NCBI GenBank assembly: GCA_047967505.1
Contig: CM106541.1
Direction: 5' to 3' (one strand)
DNA from: Dipteris shenzhenensis
Taxonomy: Eukaryota > Polypodiophyta > Polypodiopsida > Gleicheniales
Length of the DNA stretch: 64,000 nt
Part shown: positions 43,560 through 55,073 of the stretch, in pieces
Numbering within the stretch: position 1 is the first letter of the stretch
Layout: each line of letters opens with the position of its first letter
Translations under genes and position numbers: made by a program
The notes under the pieces: generated by a model
What the model was told of the DNA's origin: nothing
Database searches by the model: none
The model's input: only the letters and a program-made list of their open reading frames with translations

Positions 43560-45870
43560 CTTGCATGTTGTTCACCAGAGGGGGAGTCAAGGACGCGACA
43601 TTGAAACTACACAATGGCCGAGCTAAGGATCACGAGGGGCTATGCACTGAGTTTATCGCATATGGGATCGACATGTTAGCCCCGATCCTGGCAAAGCTAT
43701 TCAATGACGCTGTTTGCCTTGGCTTCCCCCGCACTTGGACACTCAACACCATCACCCCCATCCACAAGGTAGGGGATCCCATGGACCCGAGTAACTACAG
43801 GACTATCATGATTGGACATGTGATGTCCAAGATCTATGTAGCTGTATTGGATGCATCGGTCAGCCTGTTCGCAGATATGAGAGGGCTCAGAGCAGAGAGT
43901 TAGGCCAGTTTCAGGCGAGACCATGGGACTGTGGATCACATACTCACACTCAGGAGTGTCATTGAGGAGGCCAGATCACAGAAGGAGAGGGTATACTGTT
44001 GCTTTGTGGATTTTCGAAAACTTTTACACAGTACCTCGAGCTCGTCTTATCACACGCCTACAGACACTGGGATTTGATCAAGAGATCATCTGGACAGTCA
44101 TGGCACTGTATGAGAGAGTCTCAGGCCGAGTTCGTACAGGTGCAGGTTGGACAGATGAGATCCTGAGTACCATAGGGGTCAAACACGGTTGTCCCTTATC
44201 ACCGACCCTGTTTAGCCTCTACATCGATGAGCTTGAGACTTTCATGGGGACGTTCGGAGGGACCAGTTGCTCACTTGTTGGGATCATCATCAAGATTCTT
44301 CTTTATGCAAATGATGTGGCACTCTTGTCGTCCACACCCGAGGGGCTCCAACGACACCTGGATGCACTGCAAGCTTTTTGTTTATCCCATGATTTGGAGG
44401 TCAACCTTGGCAAGACCAAGGTCATGATCTTTAACACCTCTCGAGCAAACATGCAATGAAAACAATTTACTTTTACTTTGGGTGGGTCACCAGTTGAGAT
44501 CGTATCCTCATACACTTACTTGGGGGTCATCTTCTCTGGCCCGATCTTCACGATGAGACTAGCAATGCAGACCAGACTGAGCAAGGGATACGCCTCACTG
44601 GCTCGGCTAGATAGATAGTGCTTTCACTCCCACTTCCAGGACCCTCGGACCAAGGCTCTTCTCTTCGACTCCTTGGTTCAACCAGCCGGTATGTATGGCA
44701 GCCCTTGTTGGAGCCCTTGTTGGAGGCCTGACATGTCAGAGATAGAGTGGACACCGTTGGAGCGCTTGCAGATCCTCATGCTCTCACGGATGATCCGGGG
44801 GAAATCGTCTGTACCACATCACATCATTCAGACCGTGTTTGGTGCCTCTCCACTCCAGCTAGATGCAACCTTTCAGACCATCACATATCTACACCGGGTT
44901 AGATCATATGGGAACTGCACATCATGGAGACAGAGGTTGCCATGGTTGGCTCTCGATTCCTCCATGAGGTTGACAGCAGAGGGAGATGAGCGATGCTGGT
45001 ATGCACTGACTCACAGATGGTTTGTGAGACTAGGGTTCCACATCGATAGGATACCTCATTTTCAGTACAGTTTAGATGCCCCTCCGGTACTCCCACCCAC
45101 CATTCCGATTGGGCCACATACCAACCAGGTCATTCGAGAGGATCTCCTACAGCTACACACCTTTAGGACCTGGTTGGAGCTGAGGGAGCTTCCAGTGAAG
45201 CTGAGTTTCTACAGAGATTACTGTCTTCGCATTTCGGAGGAGGGATTCATCATGCCACCGGGGTACACTAAGCTTCATATGCCTCACTCACTACGGATCT
45301 CCATGGGATAGTTTCGAGTATCATCACACTGCCTCCGCATAGAGAGTGGCAGAGCGAAGGGGATTCCTAGGGAGCATCGCTTATGCATATTGTGCGACTA
45401 TCAGGAGATTGAGTTGGAGGAGCATTTTATTTTCAGGTGCCCAATGTACTACAAGATCCGAGGTCGCTACCACTGCCTCTTCAGAGACAGCTCCGGGCTC
45501 CTTTCCAAATTCCTCGCCTACCCAGATCAGAGATGCCTCACGGCCTTCATTCACGAGGAAATCCGACATAGAGAGTACTTACTCAGGCGACGGGGCTTGG
45601 CCACATCATTAGACACCTCTCAGAGCAGGATCACAAAGTTCTTCCCATCGAGTGACATTGATCGTCCAATCTCTAGCCACCGACGTGACAGAGACCCCGA
45701 CCCAACGATTGCAGCACGACACACGAGACATCGAGGGGACACACAGATCACTCTGGGGGACCTCCCATCATTGTTTAGACCCGAGATACGTCCCATGGGG
45801 AGTCACGGTGGCTCTGGTCTTGCGTCGAGCCTCGTCCATGAGACCGAAAGGCACGGCACCCCTTGACGAG
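43560..45870 (+). pseudogene. LINE I ORF2 reverse transcriptase and C-terminal domain
   Basis: RT motifs: NTITPIHKVGDPMDPSNYRT, then YCCFVDFRK followed by a frameshift and FYTVPR (the second catalytic-region Asp is Tyr), GVKHGCPLSPTLFSLYIDE and LLYANDVALLS, where the YADD box reads YAND. The frame has a TAG at about 43,901 and shifts at about 44,025 and 44,460. The C-terminal part (44,673-45,866) ends in CDYQEIELEEHFIFRCPMYY, a CX2-type zinc site as in zf-RVT. Loss of the YADD Asp makes it inactive. Confidence 0.85.
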
Positions 45871-46045
45871 CACCAACGTCCCATCACCGGCTATGCACCA
45901 GCCAGGGGGACATGACATATGGAGGATTCCACTCCGCTCCAGTCCGAAACGCACGGCACCCCTTGATGGGCACCAATGTCCCATCACCGGTTATGCACTA
46001 GCCAAGGGGACATGGCATATGGAGGATTCCAGTCCTTTTCTTTTC
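45851..46045 (+). repeat. Two 100-bp tandem units at the 3' end of LINE I
   Basis: GCACGGCACCCCTTGA starts at 45,851 and again at 45,951; both units run through CATATGGAGGATTCC. Several single-base differences (CGAGCACCAACG versus TGGGCACCAATG) show they are not very recent. Confidence 0.9.
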
Positions 46046-46150
46046 ATTGTTACATCCAAATGTATTTGATTATGTATGATCAGACTTAGGATTCAGCACG
46101 GGTGATGATGCTCGTTTCAGTAGCTCCACCCTTACTGTGATTTGTATCGG

Positions 46151-46168
46151 GTTTTCTTTCAGTCTCAT
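46151..46168 (+). repeat. Target-site duplication of LINE J, left copy
   Basis: GTTTTCTTTCAGTCTCAT, identical to 53,095-53,112. The target lies in the 3' UTR of LINE I. Confidence 0.9.
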
Positions 46169-46298
46169 TTTTTTGCCGAAAAAACAGTGCTAATTATATT
46201 ACTTCGAGAGCAAGATACAAAAGGTCAGCTTGTAGCTGACGGGCTGCGTTCACAAATCGGACACAGCCCTAAGAGGTAACAAAAAATTAATCACTCTC

Positions 46299-49200
46299 TC
46301 ACGGAGGGATAAGGCGAGTGTGAATGAACAGCCATCGGGGTGGTGAGTAGCGCCACCGAAGGCCCTGCGAAGTCTGCTCGAAGAAGAGGCCCTGTGAGTC
46401 CCAAGCCCGGAGGAAGCGTCTCCACTTCTCCCGACCGGCCCGAGAATCTCCCTGAATCTGGTCCCACTGGCCTCTGAGGGTATGAATAATCTCGCACCAA
46501 ATATCCGTCATGATCTGGGCAGTCGATAAGGAGGTGCCACCGAGGATCTGCGCGCAACGCGAGGTCCAAATGTGCCACCCTGCGATGCTGCTAATAATCT
46601 CCCAGACTGGCTGCCTCTCCTGAACTCCTGTATCAGCCTCTGCTAGGTGCTGCGGGATACCCTCGAGCGGCCCCCACGTCCCCTGTGTGATAAGGAAAGT
46701 GGGATCCTGCTGGCATGCCTCGAATAAGTGATGAAGACCAGGTGCGGTGCTGCACCAACAGAATGCGCCCCAAGTGATCAAACCTAGCTCCGATGCTGTG
46801 CGAGTAAGAATCCCGAAAGTCCACCTCCATACTTCCTGGGCGCGAGTGCAGCTCCACAGGCAATGTTTTGGTGACTCCTTATCCTCATGGCAGATCTGAC
46901 AGCATCCGTCCTGGCCTATCTGCCGCAACCAGCTCCCCACTGGAAGACCTTTGTGGGCGAGAAGCCACAGAAGTAGGAGATCTTCCGCGGCCGCCAGCTC
47001 TCCCACAAGGCCTTCCAGAAGGCCTGCAAAAAGAACCTGGAAATACCCTGTCCATACCAGCTAGGCCGCTGGGTGGGGGGGCGGCTCTGCATCCTCCCAA
47101 GAACTCGCCTGCCCAGAGTCGTGCTGTAGGCAAAGAAGGAGGTCGGCCCCTGTCCTGTCACAATCTCTGGCCAACTCCACTCCCCTGGGTCCCAATCAAG
47201 CTCTGACAAGGCCCACCCCTTCCAGAGCCAGAGTCGCCAAAGCTGCATCTGATCCTGCTCAATGCTAGGATCGGTACGCCAGACCTTCTTCAAAAGGCCT
47301 ACGACCCGAACCCTCTGCCATGGGAGTAGGGGGTCGATGAGCGCATCCTCTCTCCTGAGTCGTCCATCCCCCATAACCGCGAAGAAGGAAATAGAGGAGT
47401 CGTCCATACGTCCTGCGACCACCAGTGGGATGCCACGGGGGGTGAACTATCCCAGCCAACGGTCGTCACCAGGCATGAGGATCTGAGGCTCAAGTGGAAC
47501 CAACCAATCAGCTGGGATCGCGCCGTCGATCTCCGTACGTCTCGCCTGGGCTCCACGTGCACCTCCAGCTGCGTCTACGAGATCAGCCGTCTCCAAATGT
47601 CTGTACGTGTCCCTCCAAACTCGAAGGGACCGGGCTGGCCCCCTCATCCAGCCATCCCACCTGATATGTGATCTCTCCCCCAACTGAAGGCCCTCGGCAT
47701 CTCTGACCTGACCATTCCAGATAAGCGGCTGGCGATCGATCTCCTCCCGACAGCTAGAAGGGGACTGAATGAGACTGAGGCGGAGCCGCCTCCAAATCAT
47801 GAGGCTACGAACGAGTGGGGAACAGGGCTGAGTGAGCAGAGCGGAGGTAAAGATCCACCTGAGGGACGGTAGCCTCTCCACCTCGACGCGGGACACAAGA
47901 ACCGACCCCCTGCTGAAGTAGCATCTTCCACGTCTGCCCCCGGGGTCAAACCGCGGATGACTAGCTTGCCTAACAAGGCCTGACTCTGAAGCTCTGGATC
48001 GATGACCCCCATGTCACCCTCAGCCTGCGGAAGAATGACTGTCTGCCAAGCAACCCTGGCTCTGGTATCTCTGAGGCCATCCTCCCCGGACCAAAGGAAG
48101 TTCCGAACCAGCCTCCTGAGCTGTGCCACGCTGGATCTCGAGAAACACCAACAGGAAGCCACATACCAAGTCGTGGCTAAGAGGACCTGGTTGACTACCA
48201 GGGCACGACCTGCAAGGGAAAGCTTAGCAGTGCTCCAGAAAGCCAGCTTCCGTCGGATGGAATCTAGCACCGAGAGAAACTGCTGAGTTGGCGTGATGTC
48301 CAGGCCGACCTGAAAACCAAGGTATCTAGCTGGGATCCACCTGAAACCCAAAAACCTCCCCCACTGAGAACACGCCCCAGGGTCTGTGAGAAAACCAACT
48401 GATTTGTTCCAGTTGATTTTCGCACCAGCAGCCGAGCAGAAGACCTCCAGGGCCATCCTCACCCTCTCCAGCATCATCTCATCGTCCTGGACATACAGGG
48501 CTGTGTCATCCGCGTACTCCGAGTCCAAGAGCTCCGTGTCCTCCCGGAGTGGAAGGCGAACACCCCTGAGCCCTGTAGACCTCGCCCGAAGGTAGTAAGT
48601 CATAGCCTTGGCGAAAAAGAGAAATAGGTAAGGGACAAGGGGGCAGCCCTGACGCACTGATCTCTCCAAGCTAAAACGCTCACCCATCCTACCTCCAATG
48701 ATGACTCTGCTAGAAGCTGTCCTGTACAAAGCTGAAATACCCTGAATCCAACCTACTGGGAAACCTAGCCGATCCAGAGTCCCCTCCAGAAAGGACCAGT
48801 CCACTCGATCGTAGGCCTTCTCAAAGTCGAGAAGTAGGATGGCAAGGTGTGATCCGCTGTGCTGAGCCCACTCCGCCGCCTCTGAAAAGGTGAAGACATT
48901 ATCCAGGATACTTCGATCCTGGACAAAGCCTGTCTGAGTGTCATGGATGAGGTCTGGGAGTAGAGGCCGAACTCTGGCGCTGATCATCTTGGCGAGGATT
49001 TTGTAGGCAGTGGTAAGAAGAGTGATCGGGCGCCACTGACGGATCTCCTGTCTATCTCCTCCCTTCGGGATGAGGCAAATCAGTCCCGAGGAGAGGCTCT
49101 CTGGCATATAACTGCTGCTGAAAATCCCCTGAAGAGCTGCTAGGAGGGGCTGATGGATCTGGTCCCAGAAGGAGGTGAAGAATGCCCGGGATAGCCCATC

Positions 49201-50279
49201 CTCACTTGGGCATTTCTGTCCATCGATGGCCATCAAGGCCTCCAGCATCTCATCCGTGGTGAACGGTGCCAACGTCGCCTGCATGCTAGGCTGGACCAGG
49301 GATGGAGTGTGCCTCCACACCTCCTCACGGGCATGTCGAGTACGAGGGGCAAGCGGCTCCTGCTGGAAAAGGGTCCTGTAGAAGTCAGTGGCCAACCCCA
49401 AGACCTCTCCCGGATCCGTAACGATGTGTCCCTCCGCTGTCCTGAGACTCCGAAGCTGATCACCTGCAGCTCTCTGGCCATGCGTCCTGAAGAACTCCCT
49501 GCACATCCGGTCACCCTTCCGGGCCCAAAAGGAGAGAGGCGTGATAGGAAAACTCTGAGCGACGCTGGAGTGTCTCCTCAAGAAGGACTCTGGCTCGAAG
49601 GGCCTGGATCCGAAGCTCCTCCGAGCCCGGGAATGCCTGCTGGAGTCGTTGAATGGAGGCGAGGTCCCTCCGAAGAGCTCTCTCTGCCCCACCAATCTTG
49701 TCGAACCTGTAGGGCTGCGAGCTGGCAGATCTGGCTGGACTCCTGCAAAGCCTGCGCCACCGAACCAACCAGATCCACGCACTCGCCCCAGTCTCGTTCC
49801 AAAGACTGCATATACTGCTGCGCACGTCCTCCCTCGAGAAAATGGAGTCGAAAATCCGACATGAGCGGGGGGAAAGGGCCTGAGCTGCCGAGTCTAATGA
49901 TAAGAGCACAGGCGCATGGTCAGAAAGTGTCGTCCCTGGAACTATACCCGCCTGACCGCCTCTGCTGATGGCCCAATCACTAACATAAAATCTATCCAGC
50001 CTCTCCAGGAGTCTACCTCCTTCCCTGCGGAAGCCCCACGAGAAGTCCAAGCTCCCATGCCAACGCCGGAAGGACGGGTCTCGCCAACTGTCCCTCCTGT
50101 CGCAAAGACCCGCATCTACAGGAGTGAGCTGCAGAAAGCTTGTGCTCCTGGAGCAGAAGTACATCCAAACGACCAATCACTGCTGACTGAAGTTCCTGTC
50201 TCAAAATGAGCTTCCTAGGACCACGGGTGCCAGAAGAGTGAAACCCGTTCACATTCCAGGATACGAGGTGTAGGCTCAT
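46299..50279 (-). pseudogene. LINE J ORF2: endonuclease (deleted), RT, zf-RVT
   Basis: Starts MSLHLVSWNVNGFHSS with the catalytic Glu in LDVLLLQEHKLS. Near 50,135 it jumps (frame changes) to SLDFSWGFRREGGRLLERLD, so the middle of the endonuclease with the GDFN motif is missing; LSDHAPVLLS follows. RT is open in one frame from 49,782 to 47,797: LICLIPKGGDRQEIRQWRPI, GFVQDRSILDNVF, LLLDFEKAYDRVDW, SVRQGCPLVPYLF and the intact catalytic box SEYADDTALYV. The C-terminal domain (47,006-46,299) has CQICHEDKESPKHCLWSC, the zf-RVT site, then IAGWHIWTSRCAQILGG. Frameshifts lie near 50,135, 49,780, 47,800 and 47,000. Confidence 0.9.
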
Positions 50280-52291
50280 GGTGAGGACTGGGAGGCTGCG
50301 AACAACTGTCTGCTCGCGGTCGAAGTCGAAGAAGAAGCTGACATTTCGGAGTGGAGGCGCTGACGCTTATGGAAAGGTTTGGAAGGGGAAGCGGGGTCGT
50401 CCTGCCCGTCCTTCAACACCTTCAGCAAAGGCGAGAGACCTTTGGTACCATGAACGAAAGCTTTCTCGAGCCAGCTCGAGATCTCTGAGGTGGACATCCC
50501 GTAGAAGGCACGGAGTTTCTGAGGAGTCGAGGCTCTGACATCTTGGGAGAGGGACCAAGACAGGGGAGGCCTGAGGATCACAATCAGTCTGAAGCGTTTG
50601 GCGGCGCAACGCCACCGCAGGCACACGTCACCCTCGGACCACTGAGTCTCGAGAAGCTGCCCATCGGACGAGCCTATCCAGGAGCAAACCTGAGCATGTG
50701 TCTGCTCCCTGAGAGCCTCCCAGACCGAGTCGTCTGTCCAGGTCTCGGTGCCGTTGCTAAGGAACGTGAAAGCAAAGCTAGGGCCATCCCTAGGGGCCAA
50801 GGCGGCTATCTTCCCATCCCCCCCTTTGCGGAGCAGGAAGATACTGATGTCGAGGCAAGCAGGGAAAGTCCCGAGGTCGGCCACATCCAAGTAGTCCCAA
50901 GGGCCAGATCTGTAAAAGTCGCGGGGGAGCTCTCTCCTGAAGCTGAGGCCCGTCAGAGTCTCCCACTGAGGGGACAGAGAAGCCTGCTCCGGTGGTGGTG
51001 TAGACTCAGGGTGTCTTGCCAGCGAAGGGAGAGGGGGAGGAGGCTGGGGAATAGGCAACTCAGACTCCGCAGGGGGACTAGCGGAGGAGGGGGAGCGGGG
51101 GCTGCCCTCGGCTGAGGAACCGTCGGTGCAACTAGCTCTGCGGGAGAGCTAAAAGAGGCGGGGGAGGAGGGATGGGGATGCATCTGAAACTGGGGCTGAG
51201 AAGGAAGGGGAGAAGACTGAGGAGGACGAGAGGGCTGAAGCTGCGGGTCGGGAGATATGGGGTGCAGATGGGGGATGGGCTGGGACTGAATGGGAAGAGG
51301 CTGGGGAGAGGAGAGGGGGACCTGAGGCTGTGGAGGGCGGGCTACCGTCGAAGAAGATGCTCTCCCAGGTCCCTAGGGCGGCTGCATGTCAGGTCTCCGA
51401 GGTGCAGCTGCAGGTTGGGTAACCTCTGCCTCCTTGCCTTAATCAAAAATCTTCTTGTTCTTTCCTCTTTTCCTTCTAACCTCAGTCCAGCTGCCAGCTA
51501 ACTCTGGTCCGGGCTCCGGCTACCTCTGCTCCTCCTGGCGTGGCTGCCCGGAGGGGGGGGAGGGAGCGGAGAGGGGGAGGGAGGGGGAGGCCGAGAAGAG
51601 CTGACGAAGCGTGGACAAACAGCCGCCAGGTGCCCAAAGCCGTGACACCTCAGACACTGTCCTGGCTGTCCGGTGACTACCATGCTCTGGGTGATACTGC
51701 CGGCATCTGTCACGATCTCGATCACTGCCGGGAGAGTCGCAGGATCCGCCACAGCCACACGGAGTCCAGGGGCTCCTGCCGTAGTCACCGCATCGGCGAA
51801 AGTATCGTGCATAACCCAACCAAAGTGAGAGCCCAGGTCCCTGACAATCGGCCGCAGCTCAGCAACAAGACCTGAAAAAACTAGCGTCACTGGATGGCGA
51901 GGTATACGGAACCGAGCATCAAAATCCGTTGCGCTGAATCCACGGTACCACGGGACTATCATAATAATCTTCCCATCCACTGACGTGGGGAGCCAGCAAT
52001 CAGGTTGCTCGCAGCTTTCGCATTGGAGAGTTTGAGCCAGAAGATGCCCTTTCCCATGAGGGCCACCTCCTCAATATGGCCGTCCTCTAGCATGAGAGTG
52101 GACTGGAGCCAGTCCCTGATGGCTGATCTGGAGGGGGAATGTCCAATGACACTGCCATAAACAGAGGTAAGGGCAAAGTCATTGGCAACCTCCTGAACCC
52201 GAGATGATTGTTGCTCTGTCAGGATGACGCGGTAGGCATCTGGAGAGGGAGGGTCCGTCTGGGCCTCCGGTTCCGGGCAGGGAGCCGCCAT
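50276..52291 (-). pseudogene. LINE J ORF1 (DUF4283-like, zinc knuckle)
   Basis: From Met at 52,291 (MAAPCPEPEAQTDPPSP) the frame reads FALTSVYGSVIGHSPSRSAI and EVALMGKGIFWLKLSNAKA, the N-terminal DUF4283 fold. A shift near 51,975 leads to IIMIVPWYRGFSATDFD, RHPVTLVFSGLVAEL and a CX2CX4HX4C knuckle, CLRCHGFGHLAAVC. After a Ser/Pro-rich linker and another frame change, the part from 51,058 continues to the TGA at 50,276, with DLGTFPACLDISIFLLRKGG and a basic tail. The stop overlaps the ORF2 start as ATGA. An RNA-binding role in the LINE particle is inferred from family. Confidence 0.8.
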
Positions 52292-53094
52292 ACCGCCAAG
52301 ACAAACTGCGAGGCTTCCGATGAAGAAGAGGCTGCCACCCCAAAAAGGGGGGGTAGATGCGGGAGGGTGGAGCCTGGGTGTGGCGGGAAGGATGGAGGGC
52401 GGAGGACGGAGGAAGCGGGATGGGCGGGCAGGAAGCGGAGGTGGCGCGGGGTGGAGTGGGGTCGGGAAGCGGGTGAGGTGGGGAGGCGGGAACGGAAGCG
52501 GGTGCGGGGGAGAGGCGGAGTGGGGCGAGAGGACGGGCGGGGGGCCGGGGGAAGGGGCGGGACGGAGGGGCGGGGTGGAGTGAAGGGGCGGGGGCAGAGG
52601 GCGAAAGGGGAAGGCGGGGGTGGAGCGGAGGGGCGGAGAGGCGAGAGGGAGCGGGGGTGGAAGGCGAGGGGTGAGGAGGCGGAACGGGAGGCGGGGGTGA
52701 GCGTAGTGGTAGCGGGGTGGGGTGGAGCGGAAGGGCAAGGGGAGAGGGGACGGAGCGGGGAGGGGTGAGCGTAGCGAGGGGGGGCGGAGCGAGGCGGGGG
52801 TGAGGCGGGGTGTGAGGGGTGAGCGGAGGGGCTGCGGTGAGGGGGGGGGGTGAGACGGGGTTGCGAGGGGGTGAGCGGAGGTGCGGGGGGGGGGGGGGGT
52901 GAGATCGGAGGGCAGGGGAGGCGGAGGTGAGGCGGGAGGGTGGCGAGGGAGGGCGCGGCGGCAGCGGCGGGTGAGGGGAGGTGAGGGCGGAGAGGTAGGG
53001 GCGGGAGAGGTCGACGCGAGGAGGAGGGCTAGGGGAGGTAGAGGTACGGAGGGGGAGGGGGAAGCTCGCAGGAGCTCACAGGGTCCCAAATAAT
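52292..53094 (-). other. LINE J 5' UTR, C/T-rich on the sense strand
   Basis: Almost pure G and A on the plus strand (GGGGCGGAG and similar), so C/T-rich in the element's sense. It contains runs of 10 or more G near 52,880-52,900. Frames through it are Pro/Ser/Leu-rich and not credible. It probably holds the element's internal promoter; G-rich runs on the template strand could form quadruplexes. Confidence 0.6.
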
Positions 53095-53112
53095 GTTTTC
53101 TTTCAGTCTCAT
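53095..53112 (+). repeat. Target-site duplication of LINE J, right copy
   Basis: GTTTTCTTTCAGTCTCAT, identical in all 18 bases to 46,151-46,168. Beyond it the LINE I 3' UTR resumes. Confidence 0.9.
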
Positions 53113-53167
53113 AGACCCATCGGTCTTCCGAAGACTCTAATAAAATCTCTCTTTCTTTCTTTCTCTC

Positions 53168-53830
53168 CCATAACCATTCAGAATAGAAGAAATGGAGTTT
53201 TGTACAGTCAAAGAGGCACATGACATGAGACACTGCCATGGACAATTAACTTATTTTGAAAGAGACAATTTTGCATCGACCAAAATGGACTCAACAATTT
53301 ATGACTTCAAATTCAACCCTTGATCTAAGCATCGACCCCTGCAGAGTTCTCAAGCATAGCACTACTCTGATACATGGTGGGCTCAAGAGTCCTCCCTCCC
53401 ATAACCATTCAGAATAGAAGAAATGGAGTAGTTATGTACAGTCACAGAGGCCCATGACATGAGACTGCTGCCATGGACAATTAACATATTTTAAAAGAGA
53501 GAATTTCGCATTGACCAAAATGGACTCCGGACAATTTATGACTTCAAATTCAACTCTTCATCATCCCCTGCAGAGTTCTCAAGCATAGCACTACTCTGAT
53601 ACATGGTCAGCTGAAGAGTCCCCGCTCCCATAACCATTCAGAATATAAGAAATGGAGTTATTTACAGTCACAGAGGCACGTGACATGAGACCACTGCCAT
53701 GGACAATTGATTTATTTTAAAAGAGAGAATTTCACATTGACCAAAATGGACTTGACAATTTATGACTTCAAATTCAACTCTTGATCGAAGCATCGACCCC
53801 CACAGGGTCTGAGATGTATATCTTGATTTG
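53168..53830 (+). repeat. 230-bp tandem repeat, three copies
   Basis: Units start CCCATAACCATTCAGAAT at 53,168, 53,398 and 53,627 (periods 230 and 229); the third is incomplete at its end. Each has CAGTCA(C/A)AGAGGC, GACAATT(A/G)A, TTTATGACTTCAAATTCAAC and a tail with GATACATGGT(C/G). They differ by roughly 5-10 percent. The LINE I insertion point is at the start of the first full unit. Confidence 0.9.
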
Positions 53831-54920
<1,090 letters not shown>

Positions 54921-55073
54921 GAAGGTCTCACTCTGACTCAGCTTAAACAAAGACATATTGAACTCACCAAAGTGAAGGAAGCACGTAAAGAAAGCAAATG
55001 GGTTGTTTATAGGGATGGACTCGGTCCTAAACTGATGTCATTGAGGCCACTGCATGATAATACTACAATTTAG
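54921..55073 (+). pseudogene. Fragment related to LINE I ORF1
   Basis: 51 codons ending in TAG: EGLTLTQLKQRHIELTKVKE, ARKESKWVVYRDGLGPKLMS. The ARKExKWxVxRDG core and the preceding helix match the frame at 42,000-42,110 in LINE I. No endonuclease follows, so this is an isolated 5' piece of a related element. Confidence 0.5.

Larger units (their letters stand above)
46169..53094 (-). mobile_element. LINE J: GC-rich full-length L1-like element
   Basis: A 6.9-kb element on the minus strand, flanked by a perfect 18-bp target duplication (46,151-46,168 and 53,095-53,112), with a short A-tail (T6 at 46,169-46,174 on the plus strand). It has a very C/T-rich 5' UTR (53,094-52,292), ORF1 (52,291-50,276), ORF2 (50,279 to about 46,300) and a short 3' UTR. 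Its GC content is much higher than that of any neighbour. ORF2 carries a deletion in the endonuclease and several frameshifts, but the RT core is open for about 500 codons. Confidence 0.9.
41786..53165 (+). mobile_element. LINE I, interrupted by LINE J
   Basis: Plus-strand non-LTR element. It has an ORF1-like frame (41,795-42,145), ORF2 endonuclease (from about 42,170), RT (43,590-44,460) and a C-terminal region with zinc-binding cysteines (to about 45,870). The 3' UTR reaches 46,168, then resumes after LINE J at 53,095 or 53,113 and ends near 53,165 after GACTCTAATAAAATCTCTC. The host repeat continues at 53,168. The 3' UTR includes two copies of a 100-bp unit. It is dead: several frameshifts and catalytic residues are altered. 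Confidence 0.8.

Noticed and set aside
52208-52768. 186-codon Gly/Arg-rich plus-strand frame
   Set aside because: Antisense of the LINE J 5' UTR and ORF1 start; the GGG/GAG-rich DNA yields long frames without meaning.
52292-53245. Pro-rich N-terminal extension of LINE J ORF1
   Set aside because: The open frame extends upstream of Met 52,291 through the C/T-rich 5' UTR and even past the element's end at 53,094 into the target. Since it crosses the target duplication it cannot be part of the LINE protein.
53168-53830. Possible satellite or centromeric array
   Set aside because: Only three copies are present, so it is a local tandem repeat on this evidence.
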